A DNA stretch of 64,000 nucleotides. It comes from Nocardia aurea. GTDB taxonomy: Bacteria; Actinomycetota; Actinomycetes; Mycobacteriales; Mycobacteriaceae. This document shows, in pieces, positions 37,388 through 47,500 of this stretch. The stretch lies in the NCBI RefSeq assembly GCF_003123685.1, contig NZ_QCYJ01000021.1:372001-436000 (forward strand), read 5' to 3'. The translations under genes were made by a program, and so were the position numbers. Position 1 is the first letter of the stretch, and each line of letters begins with the position of its first letter. A model generated the notes under the pieces. That model did no database searches. It saw nothing but the letters and a program-made list of their open reading frames with translations, and was not told where the DNA came from.

Positions 37388-37759
37388 ATGTCCAACCTGG
37401 ATCTGTCACTGAAGAACATGATGGTGATCGACGGCGCGCTCGGCGCGGCGGTCGTCGACTACAACAGCGGGATGGCGCTGGGCACGCTCGGCAGTTCCAA
37501 AGCCCTCGACCTCCAGGTCGCGGCGGCGGGCAATACCGAAGTGGTGCGGTCCAAGATGCGCACCATCGAGCAGCTCGGGCTGAACGAGGATATCGAGGAC
37601 ATGCTGATCACGTTGTCGGCCCAGTACCACATCATCCGCCCGATGACGGGCCGCAAATCCAAAGGCCTGTTCCTCTACTTGGCCCTCGACCGCGGCCGGG
37701 CGAATCTCGCGCTGGCGCGCCACCGCCTCAAGAACATCGAGGAGGAGCTGGAAGTGTGA
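37388..37759 (+). CDS. Roadblock/LC7-type protein (third)
   Basis: 123 residues from ATG 37388 behind AAAGGAA; an ATG 21 bases upstream is the alternative. The domain is compact: LSLKNMMVIDGALGAAVVDY, SGMALGTLG, NTEVVRSKMRTIEQLGL, then FLYLALDRGRANLALARHRL. No GTPase, kinase or DUF742 gene follows, so this is not a complete conservon. Confidence 0.85.
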   Translation: MSNLDLSLKNMMVIDGALGAAVVDYNSGMALGTLGSSKALDLQVAAAGNTEVVRSKMRTIEQLGLNEDIEDMLITLSAQYHIIRPMTGRKSKGLFLYLALDRGRANLALARHRLKNIEEELEV

Positions 37760-37868
37760 TCGGTCGGCTCGTGCAGGCCCACAGCGGGGCCGGGCGGCGG
37801 TTCAGCGGACATATCCTCGCGTGGCAGGCGGACACGGGGATACCGGTGGGTTCGTCGCCGAACGGGCA

Positions 37869-37906
37869 CAGGGTGGGAACCGGCATATCCGCCGGCTTCC
37901 ACCCTG
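37869..37906. terminator. Terminator between the Roadblock operon and ndh
   Basis: CAGGGTGG pairs with CCACCCTG, and CCGGC with GCCGG, with one wobble and one mismatch between; loop ATATCC. Serves two converging transcripts. Confidence 0.75.
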
Positions 37907-37923
37907 TTCGGTACCGGTGACGC

Positions 37924-39357
37924 TCAGCCCGCTCGGCGGTCGGCGGCCTTGCCGGCCGTGAGCCGTCCGTTCTCGGCGGGCGGCGCACCCAGCGCCGCCG
38001 CGAGTTCGTCGGCGTCCTCCTGATCGGCCTGGACCGCTTCGACCGCGAGCCGGGCGAAAACCCACTGCTCGGTGGCGGCCATCTGACCCCTGCTGCGGCC
38101 GAGGAACGTGACGAACCACTGGATGACGGTCACGATGCGGCTGCGGTACCCGACCAGGTAGTACAGGTGCAGCGCCAGCCAGGCCAGCCAGGCGATGAAC
38201 CCGCCGAATTCCAACTTGCCGATCTGGCACACGGCGCTGAACCGCGACACCGTGGCCATACTGCCCTTGTTGAAGTACTTGAACGGCTTACGATCCTGCG
38301 GCGCTTGGCCTTTCAGGCCCGCCTTGATCTGCTTGGCCGCGTAGGTGGCGCCCTGGATCGCGCCCTGGGCCTGGCCGGGCACATCCGGCACCGACATCAG
38401 GTCACCGACCACGAAGACGTTCGGGTGGCCCTTGATGGTGAGGTCGGGTTCCACGATGACGCGTCCGGCGCGATCGGTCGTGGTGCCGTCGGAACGCTCG
38501 GCGAGCATCTTGCCGAGGGGACTGCCCTGTACGCCCGCCGACCACACCTTGCACGAGGATTCGATGCGGCGGATGGTGCCGTCGGCGTCCTTCACCGTGA
38601 CGCCGTGCGCGTCGATATCGGTGACCATGGCGTTGAGCTGGATCTCGACGCCCATCTTCTCCAGTCGCCGCTGCGCCTTGCCGCCGAGTTTCGGTCCCAT
38701 CGGACCGAGCACGGCGCCCGCGCCCTCGATGAGGACGACCCGCGCGTCACGCGGATCGATGTTGTGGAAAGTGCCCTCCAGCGTGCGGTCGGACAATTCG
38801 GCGATCTGCCCGGCCAATTCCACGCCGGTCGGGCCCGCGCCGATCACCACGAAGGTGAGCAGGCGGTCGCGCATCTCCTGCGTGGTCGCCAGTTCGGCGC
38901 CTTCGAAGGCGCCGAGGATGCGCGCGCGCAGTTCGAGCGCGTCATCGATGGTCTTCATGCCGGGGGCATAGGTGGCGAAGCGGTCGTTGCCGAAATACGA
39001 CTGCTGCGCGCCGGTGGCGACGATCAGGCTGTCGAAGGGCGTGACGGTGTTCTGATTGAGCATCCGCGACGTGACCGTCCTGGATTCGAGATCGATATCG
39101 ATCACGTCACCGAGCAGCACTCGCGAGTTCTTCTGCTTGCGCAGTACCAGCCGCGTCGCGGGCGCGATCTCGCCGACGGACAGGATGCCGGTGGCGACCT
39201 GGTAGAGCAACGGCTGGAAGAGATGAGTGGAAGTCTTGGAAATCAGGGTGACGTCGACGTCGGCGCGCTTGAGATGTTTGGTGCCGAACAGGCCACCGAA
39301 TCCCGATCCGATCACCACCACCCGGTGACGTCGGGTCTCGACATCCTGTGTGCTCAT
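37924..39357 (-). CDS. ndh: Type II NADH dehydrogenase
   Basis: 477 residues. Two dinucleotide folds: FAD-site VVVIGSGFGGLFGTKHL (N-terminus) and NADH-site TFVVIGAGPTGVELAGQIAEL (about 180). FVVGDLMSVPDVPGQAQGAIQGA closes the FAD site. A C-terminal helix rich in Trp/Leu (GGFIAWLAWLALHLYYLVGY) gives monotopic membrane attachment. It transfers electrons from NADH to menaquinone without proton pumping, as M. tuberculosis Ndh/NdhA. ATG 39357 is used; the frame extends to 39456 through a T-loop-like sequence. Confidence 0.95.
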   Translation of the reverse strand: MSTQDVETRRHRVVVIGSGFGGLFGTKHLKRADVDVTLISKTSTHLFQPLLYQVATGILSVGEIAPATRLVLRKQKNSRVLLGDVIDIDLESRTVTSRMLNQNTVTPFDSLIVATGAQQSYFGNDRFATYAPGMKTIDDALELRARILGAFEGAELATTQEMRDRLLTFVVIGAGPTGVELAGQIAELSDRTLEGTFHNIDPRDARVVLIEGAGAVLGPMGPKLGGKAQRRLEKMGVEIQLNAMVTDIDAHGVTVKDADGTIRRIESSCKVWSAGVQGSPLGKMLAERSDGTTTDRAGRVIVEPDLTIKGHPNVFVVGDLMSVPDVPGQAQGAIQGATYAAKQIKAGLKGQAPQDRKPFKYFNKGSMATVSRFSAVCQIGKLEFGGFIAWLAWLALHLYYLVGYRSRIVTVIQWFVTFLGRSRGQMAATEQWVFARLAVEAVQADQEDADELAAALGAPPAENGRLTAGKAADRRAG

Positions 39358-39539
39358 CGTCGTGCTCCTAGACAGACCTGGGGCTCTTCCCCGGCGGACG
39401 TATTCCTTGACCCGACCAACGGTAGTCGGCTCGAATCCGACCGGCACGACGAGCACCCGGTTCGTGATCTTCGGTTTCGGGCCGAACTCACCGGCGGCGG
39501 GCGTGCGCGGTGAACCGCGCGCCCGGCTGACCTCACGAA

Positions 39540-39576
39540 TCGGGCCGCGCGTGGCGAGGACGCGCGCACGGCCCGA
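39540..39576. terminator. Hairpin after the beta-lactamase-like gene
   Basis: TCGGGCCG pairs with CGGCCCGA, extended by CGCG/CGCG beyond a 2-base bulge. It lies 32 bases after the stop of the minus-strand gene. No T-run, so moderate support. Confidence 0.5.
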
Positions 39577-39607
39577 ATCCGGGCGGAAACTCCGGTTCCG
39601 GGAGGAG

Positions 39608-40507
39608 TCAGCGGCCCGAGAGCAGCAACTCCGCGACCTTGGTGTCGGTATCGGCGCCCTCGGTGTAGCCGCCGTCGCCGCCGAGCGAACTCATGATGGC
39701 GAGGGTGTAGCGCTCACCGGGCCCGGCGAACCCGACCGAGTTGACCACCCAGCCGCCCTGTTCGGCCGACCAGCCGTTCTTGAGGCCGGGACGCATCCGC
39801 GCACCCGCCCCCCAGACGCCCCAGTGCTGGTTGTAGTCCACCGCGCGCATGCGGTCGAGCAGGTAGTTCTTGTCGTCGGGGTGCATGCGGTTGAGCGCGT
39901 AGTCCATCAGCCGGTCCAGATCGGCCGCCGTGCATTTCTGGAACGACCAGTCCGGGAACAGTGCGGTATTGGTCGGCTGCGGCACCAGCGAGGACATGCC
40001 GTTGGCGCGGAAGGCGTTGTTGAACGCCATGCGGTCCAGTCCGGCGTACTTGTTCCACAGCACATCGGTGGCCTGGTCGTTCGAGGTCGCGAGCATGGAT
40101 TCCAGCAGGCCGCGATCCTCCGGGCCCAACGCGATCGCGCCGACCCTGGCGCGATTGAGCAGATCGACCGCGATGGCCAATTTGATGGTCGACGCGGTCC
40201 AGACCGCGTTCTCGGCGTTCTCGTTCGCGTACACCCCGCCGCTGACCCGATCGCGCAGCACGTATCCGGTGACACCGGGCCGGGTGCGCAGGTAGTTGTC
40301 CGCGGCCTCGATCCGTGAACTCATATCGCAGTCGAATCCCGCCAGGCAGCCGCGCACGGGGGTGAGCGGCGCCGCCTGGGCTCTGGATAGTCCCGAAGCG
40401 GGAATCAGCGCGGGCGCGCTCGACAGCAGGATCGCGGCGGTGGCGAGGACACAGGCGGATGCGGCCACGCGGGACGGTGTCCGGGTGACGGTCGAGGGGT
40501 AACGCAC
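39608..40507 (-). CDS. Exported serine hydrolase of the class A beta-lactamase-like fold
   Basis: 299 residues with a signal sequence (hydrophobic about 17-35, ending ASGLSRAQA). Penicillin-binding-fold motifs: SxxK as STIK, SxN-like SND in LATSNDQATD, and KTG-like KNGW. The general-base Glu loop typical of true class A beta-lactamases (ExxLN) is not evident. It is therefore more like the LppW/serine-hydrolase relatives found in mycobacteria than a resistance enzyme. It acts outside the membrane; substrate unknown. Monocistronic. No BlaI-like dyad was seen upstream. Confidence 0.8.
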   Translation of the reverse strand: MRYPSTVTRTPSRVAASACVLATAAILLSSAPALIPASGLSRAQAAPLTPVRGCLAGFDCDMSSRIEAADNYLRTRPGVTGYVLRDRVSGGVYANENAENAVWTASTIKLAIAVDLLNRARVGAIALGPEDRGLLESMLATSNDQATDVLWNKYAGLDRMAFNNAFRANGMSSLVPQPTNTALFPDWSFQKCTAADLDRLMDYALNRMHPDDKNYLLDRMRAVDYNQHWGVWGAGARMRPGLKNGWSAEQGGWVVNSVGFAGPGERYTLAIMSSLGGDGGYTEGADTDTKVAELLLSGR

Positions 40508-40633
40508 GAGGGTTCACAATGGCACATCGGCGCTCCGGACGCACGTCTTGAGCTAGCTCGCCCGCTGTGCTAGCGCAGATCGTCGCGCATTGCACCGCAG
40601 TGGTTTTCGCCGCCGCGGTTTCGCGCGCCGGGT

Positions 40634-40840
40634 TCACCGGAACGCGGCGAGCAATTCCTCGACGGTGCGACCGTTGAGACGGTAGCAGTGCGCGAACGCC
40701 TCCGCGTGGCGCTCGCGCGACCAACTGTTCACGACGACGCCGCGGCCGTAGAAACCCGAGTTGACCAGTTCCCATCGGTCACCGATCCGGCGCACCGTGA
40801 AACCACCTCGGGGCACCAAGGGAATCACCCTCGTCTCCAT
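40634..40840 (-). CDS. Small hypothetical protein
   Basis: About 68 residues if the ATG at 40840 is used; the frame is open to 40948. It contains a patterned core (GGFTVRRIGDRWELVNSGFY, then WSRERHAEAFAHCYRLNGRT) with alternating strands and a C-terminal amphipathic helix, normal for a folded domain. No family recognised. It is divergent from recC. The start is uncertain because no clear ribosome site precedes either candidate. Confidence 0.5.
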   Translation of the reverse strand: METRVIPLVPRGGFTVRRIGDRWELVNSGFYGRGVVVNSWSRERHAEAFAHCYRLNGRTVEELLAAFR

Positions 40841-41020
40841 GAAACGCGAAACCAGCCTTTCGATCCAGCTCTGCCGTTCCTCCCCGGGGCAGCACTGTCG
40901 CATACGGGTACACGCGCTTCGCGCGACACGGCCGAGTGGCGCGTTCACCTGTGGCTCATGTCACTTCGCGCCGGACGGGGCGGCTCGGTTGCGCGATGGT
41001 CGCTGGCGTATAAACGACCA

Positions 41021-44000
41021 ATGCCGCTGCACATCCACCGGGCCGAGCGCGCCGACGCCCTGGCGGACGGGCTCGCCGCGCTGCTGGCGACGCCGCTCGC
41101 GGATCCGTTCGCCGCCGAGGTGGTCGCGGTGCCCGCCAAAGGTGTGGAACGGTGGCTGACGCAACGTCTGTCGGCGGTGCTCGGGGTCACTCCTGGCGGC
41201 GCCGCCCGCGACGGTGTCGCCGCGAATATCGCCTTCCCCTCGCCGTCGACGCTGGTGACCTCGGCGCTCGCGGCCGCGGGCGGTATCCGTCCCGAGGACG
41301 ATCCGTGGTCTCGCGAGCGAGTGGTGTGGGCGATGCTGCGGGTGATCGACGCGGCCGTGTCCGAGCCGTGGGCCGCGGTCCTGTCGCGTCACCTCGGTGT
41401 CGCCGACCCCGCGGGCGCCGACCATCGCGCGGGCAGGCGCTACGCCACCGCCGCCCATCTGTGCGGGCTCTTCGAGAGTTACGCGGCCCAGCGTCCGGCC
41501 ATGATCGCCGAATGGGCGACGGGATCGGACACCGACGGCGCGGGCAGGCCGGTGCCGTCGGATCTGCTGTGGCAGCCCGAGCTGTGGCGGCGGTTGCGCG
41601 CCGAGGCCGGTGCGCCGAGTCCGGCCGAACGGCTCGCCCCCGCGTGCGACCGGCTGCGCGCGCAACCCGGTCTGGTCGAACTGCCGCAACGGATCTCGCT
41701 GTTCGGGGTGACCAGATTGCCCGCCGACCAGCTCGCGGTACTCGACGCCGTCGCCGCGGCACGGGACGTGCACGTGTGGCTCGCGCACCCGAGCCGGGCC
41801 ATGTGGTCGGTTCTCGAGAAGTCACCGGTCGCGACCACCCGCGCCGCCGACACCTCCGCGAGTTCGGTGCGCCACCCGTTGCTCTCGGCACTCGGCCGCG
41901 ATGTGCGCGAATTGCAGCAGCGCCTGTCCGGTATCACCGGCTCCGACGAGTACCTCGGTGCGGCGCCCGCACAGCCGTCCCGGCGCGCGCCGACCCTGTT
42001 GGCAGCGGTGCAGGACGATATCCGTGACGATCGGTGGCCGCCGAGCGTCCGCGACAGCGCGGACGACAGCCTGCGCATCCACGCCTGCCACGGCCCGACG
42101 CGGCAGGTGGAGGTGCTGCGGGAAGCGTTGCTCGGGCTGTTCGCCGCCGATCCGACGCTCGAACCGCGCGATGTGCTGATCATGTGCCCCGAGGTGGAGG
42201 TCTACGCGCCACTGGTCAGGGCGGCCTTCGGGGCGCGGTCGGCGGGGGCGGTGGATCCCGACGCCGCGCATCCGGCGCAACTACTGCGGGTGCGGCTCGC
42301 CGATCGTGGGCGCGGTGTCACCAATCCGCTGCTCTCGGTGATCGCGGTCCTGCTCGAACTCGCCGACGGCCGCGTGACGGTCACCCAGGTGCTGGATCTG
42401 GCGTCGTCGGAAACCGTGCGCAGGCGTTGCGGATTCGACGACGACGGGATCGAGCGGCTGCGCGAGTGGGCGGCCGAATCCGGTGCCAGGTGGGGGATCG
42501 GGCAGCGGCAGCGGCAGGCGTTCGGTCTCGCGGATTTCGGGCAGAACACCCTCAACGGCGCGGTGGACCGGATCCTGCTCGGCGTCACCGCCGACGAGAG
42601 CGCCGACGACTGGCTGGATCTGGCACTGCCACTGGGTGACGTCGACAGCAACGACGTCGATCTGGCGGGTCGCTTCGCGGAATTCATCGACCGGCTTGCG
42701 GTCTGCCTGCGTGATCTGCGCGGGCCGAGGCCCGCGCACGAGTGGGCCGCGGCCCTGGGCCGCGCGCTCGACCTGCTCGCCGACGTGCCGGAGAGTCAGG
42801 CGTGGGTCCGGGCCGAGGCCAGGCGCGAACTCGCCGCCGCCACCGAACACGCGGGCGACGTGTCACTGCGGCTGCCGGATGTCGGCGTGCTGCTGGCCGG
42901 GCGGCTCGCGGCTCGGCCGACCCGTGCGAATTTCCGCACCGGCGAACTCACCGTCTGCACCATGGTCCCGATGCGGTCGGTGCCGCACCGGGTGGTGGTG
43001 CTGCTCGGCCTGGACGACGACGTCTTCCCGCGCGCGGGCGGGGTGGACGGCGACGATGTCCTCGCCCGCGACCCGCTGCCGGGGGAACGGGATGCCCGCA
43101 GCGAGGACCGGCAACTGCTGCTCGACGCGATCACGGCGGCGCGGGAGAAGTTGCTGCTGTTCCACACTGGCGCCGATCCGGTCAGCGGCGCGCCGCGGCC
43201 GCCCGCGATTCCGGTGGCCGAACTGCTGGACGTGCTGCGCGGCTATCTCGGCGGCGACCTGTCCGAGGTCGCGATCCGCCATCCGCTCCAGAGTTTCGAC
43301 CGTCGCAACTTCCGCGCCGACCGCCCGTTCAGTTTCGACACCGTGGCGCTGGCGGGCGCGCGGGCGGCCGATCGTCCGGCCCACCCGCGCCCGGCATTCC
43401 TGCCCGACCCGTTGCCGACCCCGGAACTCGGTGACGTGGCGCTGGCCGATCTGGTGTCGTTCGTCGAACATCCGATCCGCGCGTTCCTCTGGCAACGGCT
43501 CGGCCTGCGGGTACCCGAACACCAGGAGGACATCGCCGACCGCCTTCCGATCGAATTGGACGGTCTGGCGAAATGGGAACTGGGCGAACGCATGCTGAAC
43601 GCCCGGCTGACCGGCGCCGATCCCGCCGGTCTTCGGGCCGCGGAATGGCGGCGCGGGGTCATCCCGCCGTTCGCGCTCGGCGCGGCCGTGCTCGACGAGA
43701 TCGAGCGCACGGTCGACAAATTGGTGCGCGCGTCGGCTGCCGACTACCAGGTTCCCGCGCGGGCGGTCGATATCGCGATCGACCTGGGCAAGGGACGCAG
43801 GCTGACCGGAACGGTGCCCGAGGTGCGCGGGGAAACCCTGGTGCGCACCACCTATTCGCGCCTCGCCCCCAAACATCGGATCACCGCGTGGGTTTCGGTA
43901 CTCGCCCTCGCCGCGACCGAGGACCGCAGCTGGCAGGCGATCACCACCGGACGCGGCCAGTTCAGCCGTCCCGCATGGCGTTCCGCGCTCACCGCGCCGT

Positions 44001-44368
44001 CCGCGCCCGCCGCGGTGGAGATCCTGCGGGAAATCGTCAGACTGCGCGACGCCGGGCTGACCGAACCGCTGCCGATCGCGCCGACCGCCACCGCCGCCTA
44101 CGCCGAACGCCGCTTCCGCGGTGCGAGCACCGACGAGGCGTTCGCCGCCGCCGAACGCGAATTCAACGGCGGCGCCAACGGTCCGGGGAAATTCGGCGAC
44201 CACACCGACCGCCATCTGCGCTACATCTGGGGCGCGGCCCCGCACCTGGACGACCTGACCTCCGTCGCCGCTCCTGCGGGCGAAACCGCCGAGAGCACCC
44301 GCTTCGGCGCGCTCGCCCGCCGCCTGTGGGCCCCCTTGCTGGCGGCCGAGATCCAGGGCAGCCCGTGA
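41021..44368 (+). CDS. recC: RecC, exodeoxyribonuclease V gamma subunit
   Basis: 1115 residues, close to the M. tuberculosis protein (about 1097). N-terminus MPLHIHRAERADALADGLAALL, then VVAVPAKGVERWLTQRLSAVLG, typical of RecC. There is no functional Walker A, as expected for the inactive helicase-like Chi-reading subunit. Hallmarks include FCTMVPMRSVPH-like CTMVPMRSVPHRVVVLLGLDDDVFPR and the Chi-site region WQRLGLRVPEH. ATG 41021 is chosen; the frame stays open to 40688 but that part is antisense to another gene. A TATAAA lies 12 bases upstream. RecC starts the recC-recB-recD operon. Confidence 0.94.
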   Translation: MPLHIHRAERADALADGLAALLATPLADPFAAEVVAVPAKGVERWLTQRLSAVLGVTPGGAARDGVAANIAFPSPSTLVTSALAAAGGIRPEDDPWSRERVVWAMLRVIDAAVSEPWAAVLSRHLGVADPAGADHRAGRRYATAAHLCGLFESYAAQRPAMIAEWATGSDTDGAGRPVPSDLLWQPELWRRLRAEAGAPSPAERLAPACDRLRAQPGLVELPQRISLFGVTRLPADQLAVLDAVAAARDVHVWLAHPSRAMWSVLEKSPVATTRAADTSASSVRHPLLSALGRDVRELQQRLSGITGSDEYLGAAPAQPSRRAPTLLAAVQDDIRDDRWPPSVRDSADDSLRIHACHGPTRQVEVLREALLGLFAADPTLEPRDVLIMCPEVEVYAPLVRAAFGARSAGAVDPDAAHPAQLLRVRLADRGRGVTNPLLSVIAVLLELADGRVTVTQVLDLASSETVRRRCGFDDDGIERLREWAAESGARWGIGQRQRQAFGLADFGQNTLNGAVDRILLGVTADESADDWLDLALPLGDVDSNDVDLAGRFAEFIDRLAVCLRDLRGPRPAHEWAAALGRALDLLADVPESQAWVRAEARRELAAATEHAGDVSLRLPDVGVLLAGRLAARPTRANFRTGELTVCTMVPMRSVPHRVVVLLGLDDDVFPRAGGVDGDDVLARDPLPGERDARSEDRQLLLDAITAAREKLLLFHTGADPVSGAPRPPAIPVAELLDVLRGYLGGDLSEVAIRHPLQSFDRRNFRADRPFSFDTVALAGARAADRPAHPRPAFLPDPLPTPELGDVALADLVSFVEHPIRAFLWQRLGLRVPEHQEDIADRLPIELDGLAKWELGERMLNARLTGADPAGLRAAEWRRGVIPPFALGAAVLDEIERTVDKLVRASAADYQVPARAVDIAIDLGKGRRLTGTVPEVRGETLVRTTYSRLAPKHRITAWVSVLALAATEDRSWQAITTGRGQFSRPAWRSALTAPSAPAAVEILREIVRLRDAGLTEPLPIAPTATAAYAERRFRGASTDEAFAAAEREFNGGANGPGKFGDHTDRHLRYIWGAAPHLDDLTSVAAPAGETAESTRFGALARRLWAPLLAAEIQGSP

Positions 44369-44540
44369 TCGGGCCGGGCGGAATCGGCGTGTGGAACGCG
44401 ATCGTCGAGGGTGGCGTCGGTATCGAACGCCGCGACGCGCGGGCCGGTTCCCCGGTGCGGCGGCCACCGAGCAGTAGGCTGTGCGCGGCGCGGGGGAGTG
44501 TTCGGGGGCAGGCGGTAGACGGTGGAAGCAGGGATCCGAA

Positions 44541-47500
44541 ATGACGGTGCAGGACGCGGATCTCGCGTTGCCGGTGCCGGGGGCCGTGCAGTCGGCGGAA
44601 TCGTTCGATCCCTTCGGGCCGTTGCCCACCGGAACCACCGTGCTGGAGGCGAGCGCGGGTACCGGTAAGACCCATGCGATCGTCGGGCTCGCGGTGCGCT
44701 ATGTCGCCGAGATCGGTATCGATATCTCGCAGCTGCTGCTCGTCACCTTCAGTCGCGCGGCGACCCAGGAACTGCGGGAACGCGCCAGGGACCGGTTCGT
44801 CGCGGTCGCGGCGGCACTGGCCGATCCCGAGACCGCCCGTACCTGCGACGACGGACTCGTTCGGCATCTGGCGCAGGTCGACGCCGAACAGGTGTGGCGC
44901 AGGCGGGCCCGGCTGCTTGTCGCCCTGTCCGAGTTCGACGCGGGCACCATCGTGACGACCCACAGTTTCTGTCAGCGCATGCTCGACGAACTCGGCCTGG
45001 CGGGCGAGCACGATCCGGGCGCGCGGCTGGTCGACACCGTCGATGAACTCGTCCGCACCGTCGCCGACGACCTCTACCTGCACCGGTACGCCCGGACCGA
45101 ACCGCCGTTCCCGCTCTCCGACGCGCACACCCTCGCTCTCGCCGCCGTGGGTGACCGCCACGCCGCGCTGATTCCGAGGGACGAGGGCCGGATCGGCGAG
45201 CGCGCCGCGTTCGTGGCCGCGGTGCGCGCCGAGACCGAGCGTCGCAAACGGTTGGCCGGGCTGCGCGATTTCGACGATCTGCTCGTACTGCTGCACGACG
45301 TGCTCGCCGATCCGACGCACGGCGACCGAGCGTGTGCCCGGATCAGAGACCGCTACCGGGTGGCCCTGGTGGACGAGTTCCAGGACACCGATCCCCTGCA
45401 ATGGGACATCCTGCGCCGCTCCTTCCACGGTCACACCAGCATGGTCCTGGTCGGTGATCCGAAACAGGCCATCTACGCCTTCCGCGGTGCGGAGGTGCTG
45501 AGTTATCTCGACGCCGTCGCCCACGCCGACAGCCGCCTCGGCCTCACCACCAACTGGCGCAGCGACGCCGGACTGCTCGCCGCGCTCGACCACCTCTACG
45601 GCGGCGCGGCACTGGGTCATCACGACATCTCGGTGTATCCGGTCGCCGCGACCCGGCCGTGGACTCGGCTGACCGGTCCCGCTGAATTCCTCACCCCGCT
45701 GCGGGTGCGCTGCCTGCCGCGCACGGGCGCGGGCCCGTTGAACAAATCCGGTTTCCCCGTGGTCGGTCGGCAGCGGGCCCGGGTCGCCGACGACCTGGCC
45801 GCCGATATCGTCCAGTTGCTCGAATCGGGGCTGCGCATCGACGCGGGCGTCGCGACCGATTCCGCGTCGACGCCACCCGGTTCCGCCGTGTCGGCGAGCC
45901 GTCCGGTCGGGCCCGGCGATATCGCCGTCCTCGTCCGGACCCGCTCCCAGATCGACGTCGTGCGCGCGGCTTTGGACCGCGTCGGAGTCGCCTCGGTCCT
46001 GGCCGGCGGCACCAGCGTCTTCGCCACCCCCAGCGCGACCGACTGGTTGTGGCTGTTGCGGGCGCTGGAGCAACCACACCGATCCGACCGCGTCCGGCTG
46101 GCCGCCTGCACCCCGATCCTTGGGGTGAGCGCCGCCGAAATCGACAGCGGCGGAGCCGATCTGGTCGGCCGGGTGAGCGCCCAGTTGCGTGACGCGTCCC
46201 GGCTCTTCGCCCGGGCCGGATTCGCGGCGGTATTCGAGAAACTGTCCGCGGAGGCGAATCTCGCGTCCCGATTGCTGACCGTCGAGAACGGTGAACGGCA
46301 ACTGACCGACCTGCGTCATATCGCGCAACTGCTCGACCAGGTCGCGCTCACCGAGGGTTTCGGGCTCACCGCGCTGACCCGGTGGCTCGGCGACCGGGTG
46401 CGCGATCCGGCCTCCGGCAGCGTCGCCGACCGCAGCCGTCGCCTCGACCGTGACGCCGCCGCGGTCCAGATCGCGACGGTGCACGCCAGCAAGGGACTCG
46501 AATTCCCGCTCGTATACCTGCCATTCGCGTGGGACAGCGCGAAGAATCCGTATCCGGCCACGCTGCTGTTCCACGACGAGGACGGCGCGCGGGTACTCGA
46601 CGTCGGCGGGCCGGACGCCGCCGGATACGCCGAACGCAGGCAACGTGCCGAGGCCGAGGAGGCGGGCGAGGAACTGCGTCTGCTGTATGTGGCGCTGACC
46701 AGGGCCGAATGCCAGGTCGTCGCCTGGTGGGCGCCCGCGGCCACCACCGCCGCGGCCCCGCTGCACCGGATGGTCTTCGGCAGGCCCGACGGCGGCGACA
46801 CGGTGCCGAACCGGGCGACGGTCCCCGCCGACGCCGTGGCCGCGCAGACACTGTCGGCCTGGGCGTCGACGGCCGCCGACGCCGTGTCGGTGACCGAGGT
46901 GCACGCCACCGACACCGTCGAGATCCGGCGGGTGCGCACCGAGGTCGCGACCGGTGAACTGGCGGCGGCGCGGTTCGACCGCGTCCTGGATCAGCACTGG
47001 CGGCGCACCTCCTACTCGGCGTTGACCGCGGGCGCCCACGAATTCGTGACCGACACCGAGCCCGAGGACGAACGCGGACCCGGCGACGAACCCGCCGACG
47101 CGCCGATCCTCGAGGACGAACCGGTCGCCGGGGCGTCGTCGCTGATGAACGCGCTGCCCTACGGCGCGGAATTCGGCACCCTGGTGCATTCGGTCCTCGA
47201 ACGTGTCGACACCGACGCCGCCGATCTCGACGCCGAAGTGCATGCCCGGTGCCGCGACGCCGTCGAGGAGTCGATGGCCGATTTCGATCCGCAACTGCTG
47301 GGCGCCGCGCTGGCCGCCGTGCTGCGCACGCCGCTCGGATGCGGCGCGCTCGCCGATTTCGCCGGTCGCGACCGACTCGCCGAACTCGATTTCGAACTGC
47401 CGCTGGCCGGCGGCGACGTGCTCGCGGCGCGTCCGTCCACACTGCGCCGGATCGCGGATCTGCTGCGCCGGCATCTGGGCGCCGACGACATCTTCCACAC

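Noticed and set aside
39362..39456. Possible tRNA with GTGCTC/GAGCAC closing stem and T-arm-like hairpin
   Set aside because: The distance from T-arm to the proposed acceptor strand is wrong and no D-arm or anticodon arm forms. Kept only as a possible remnant.
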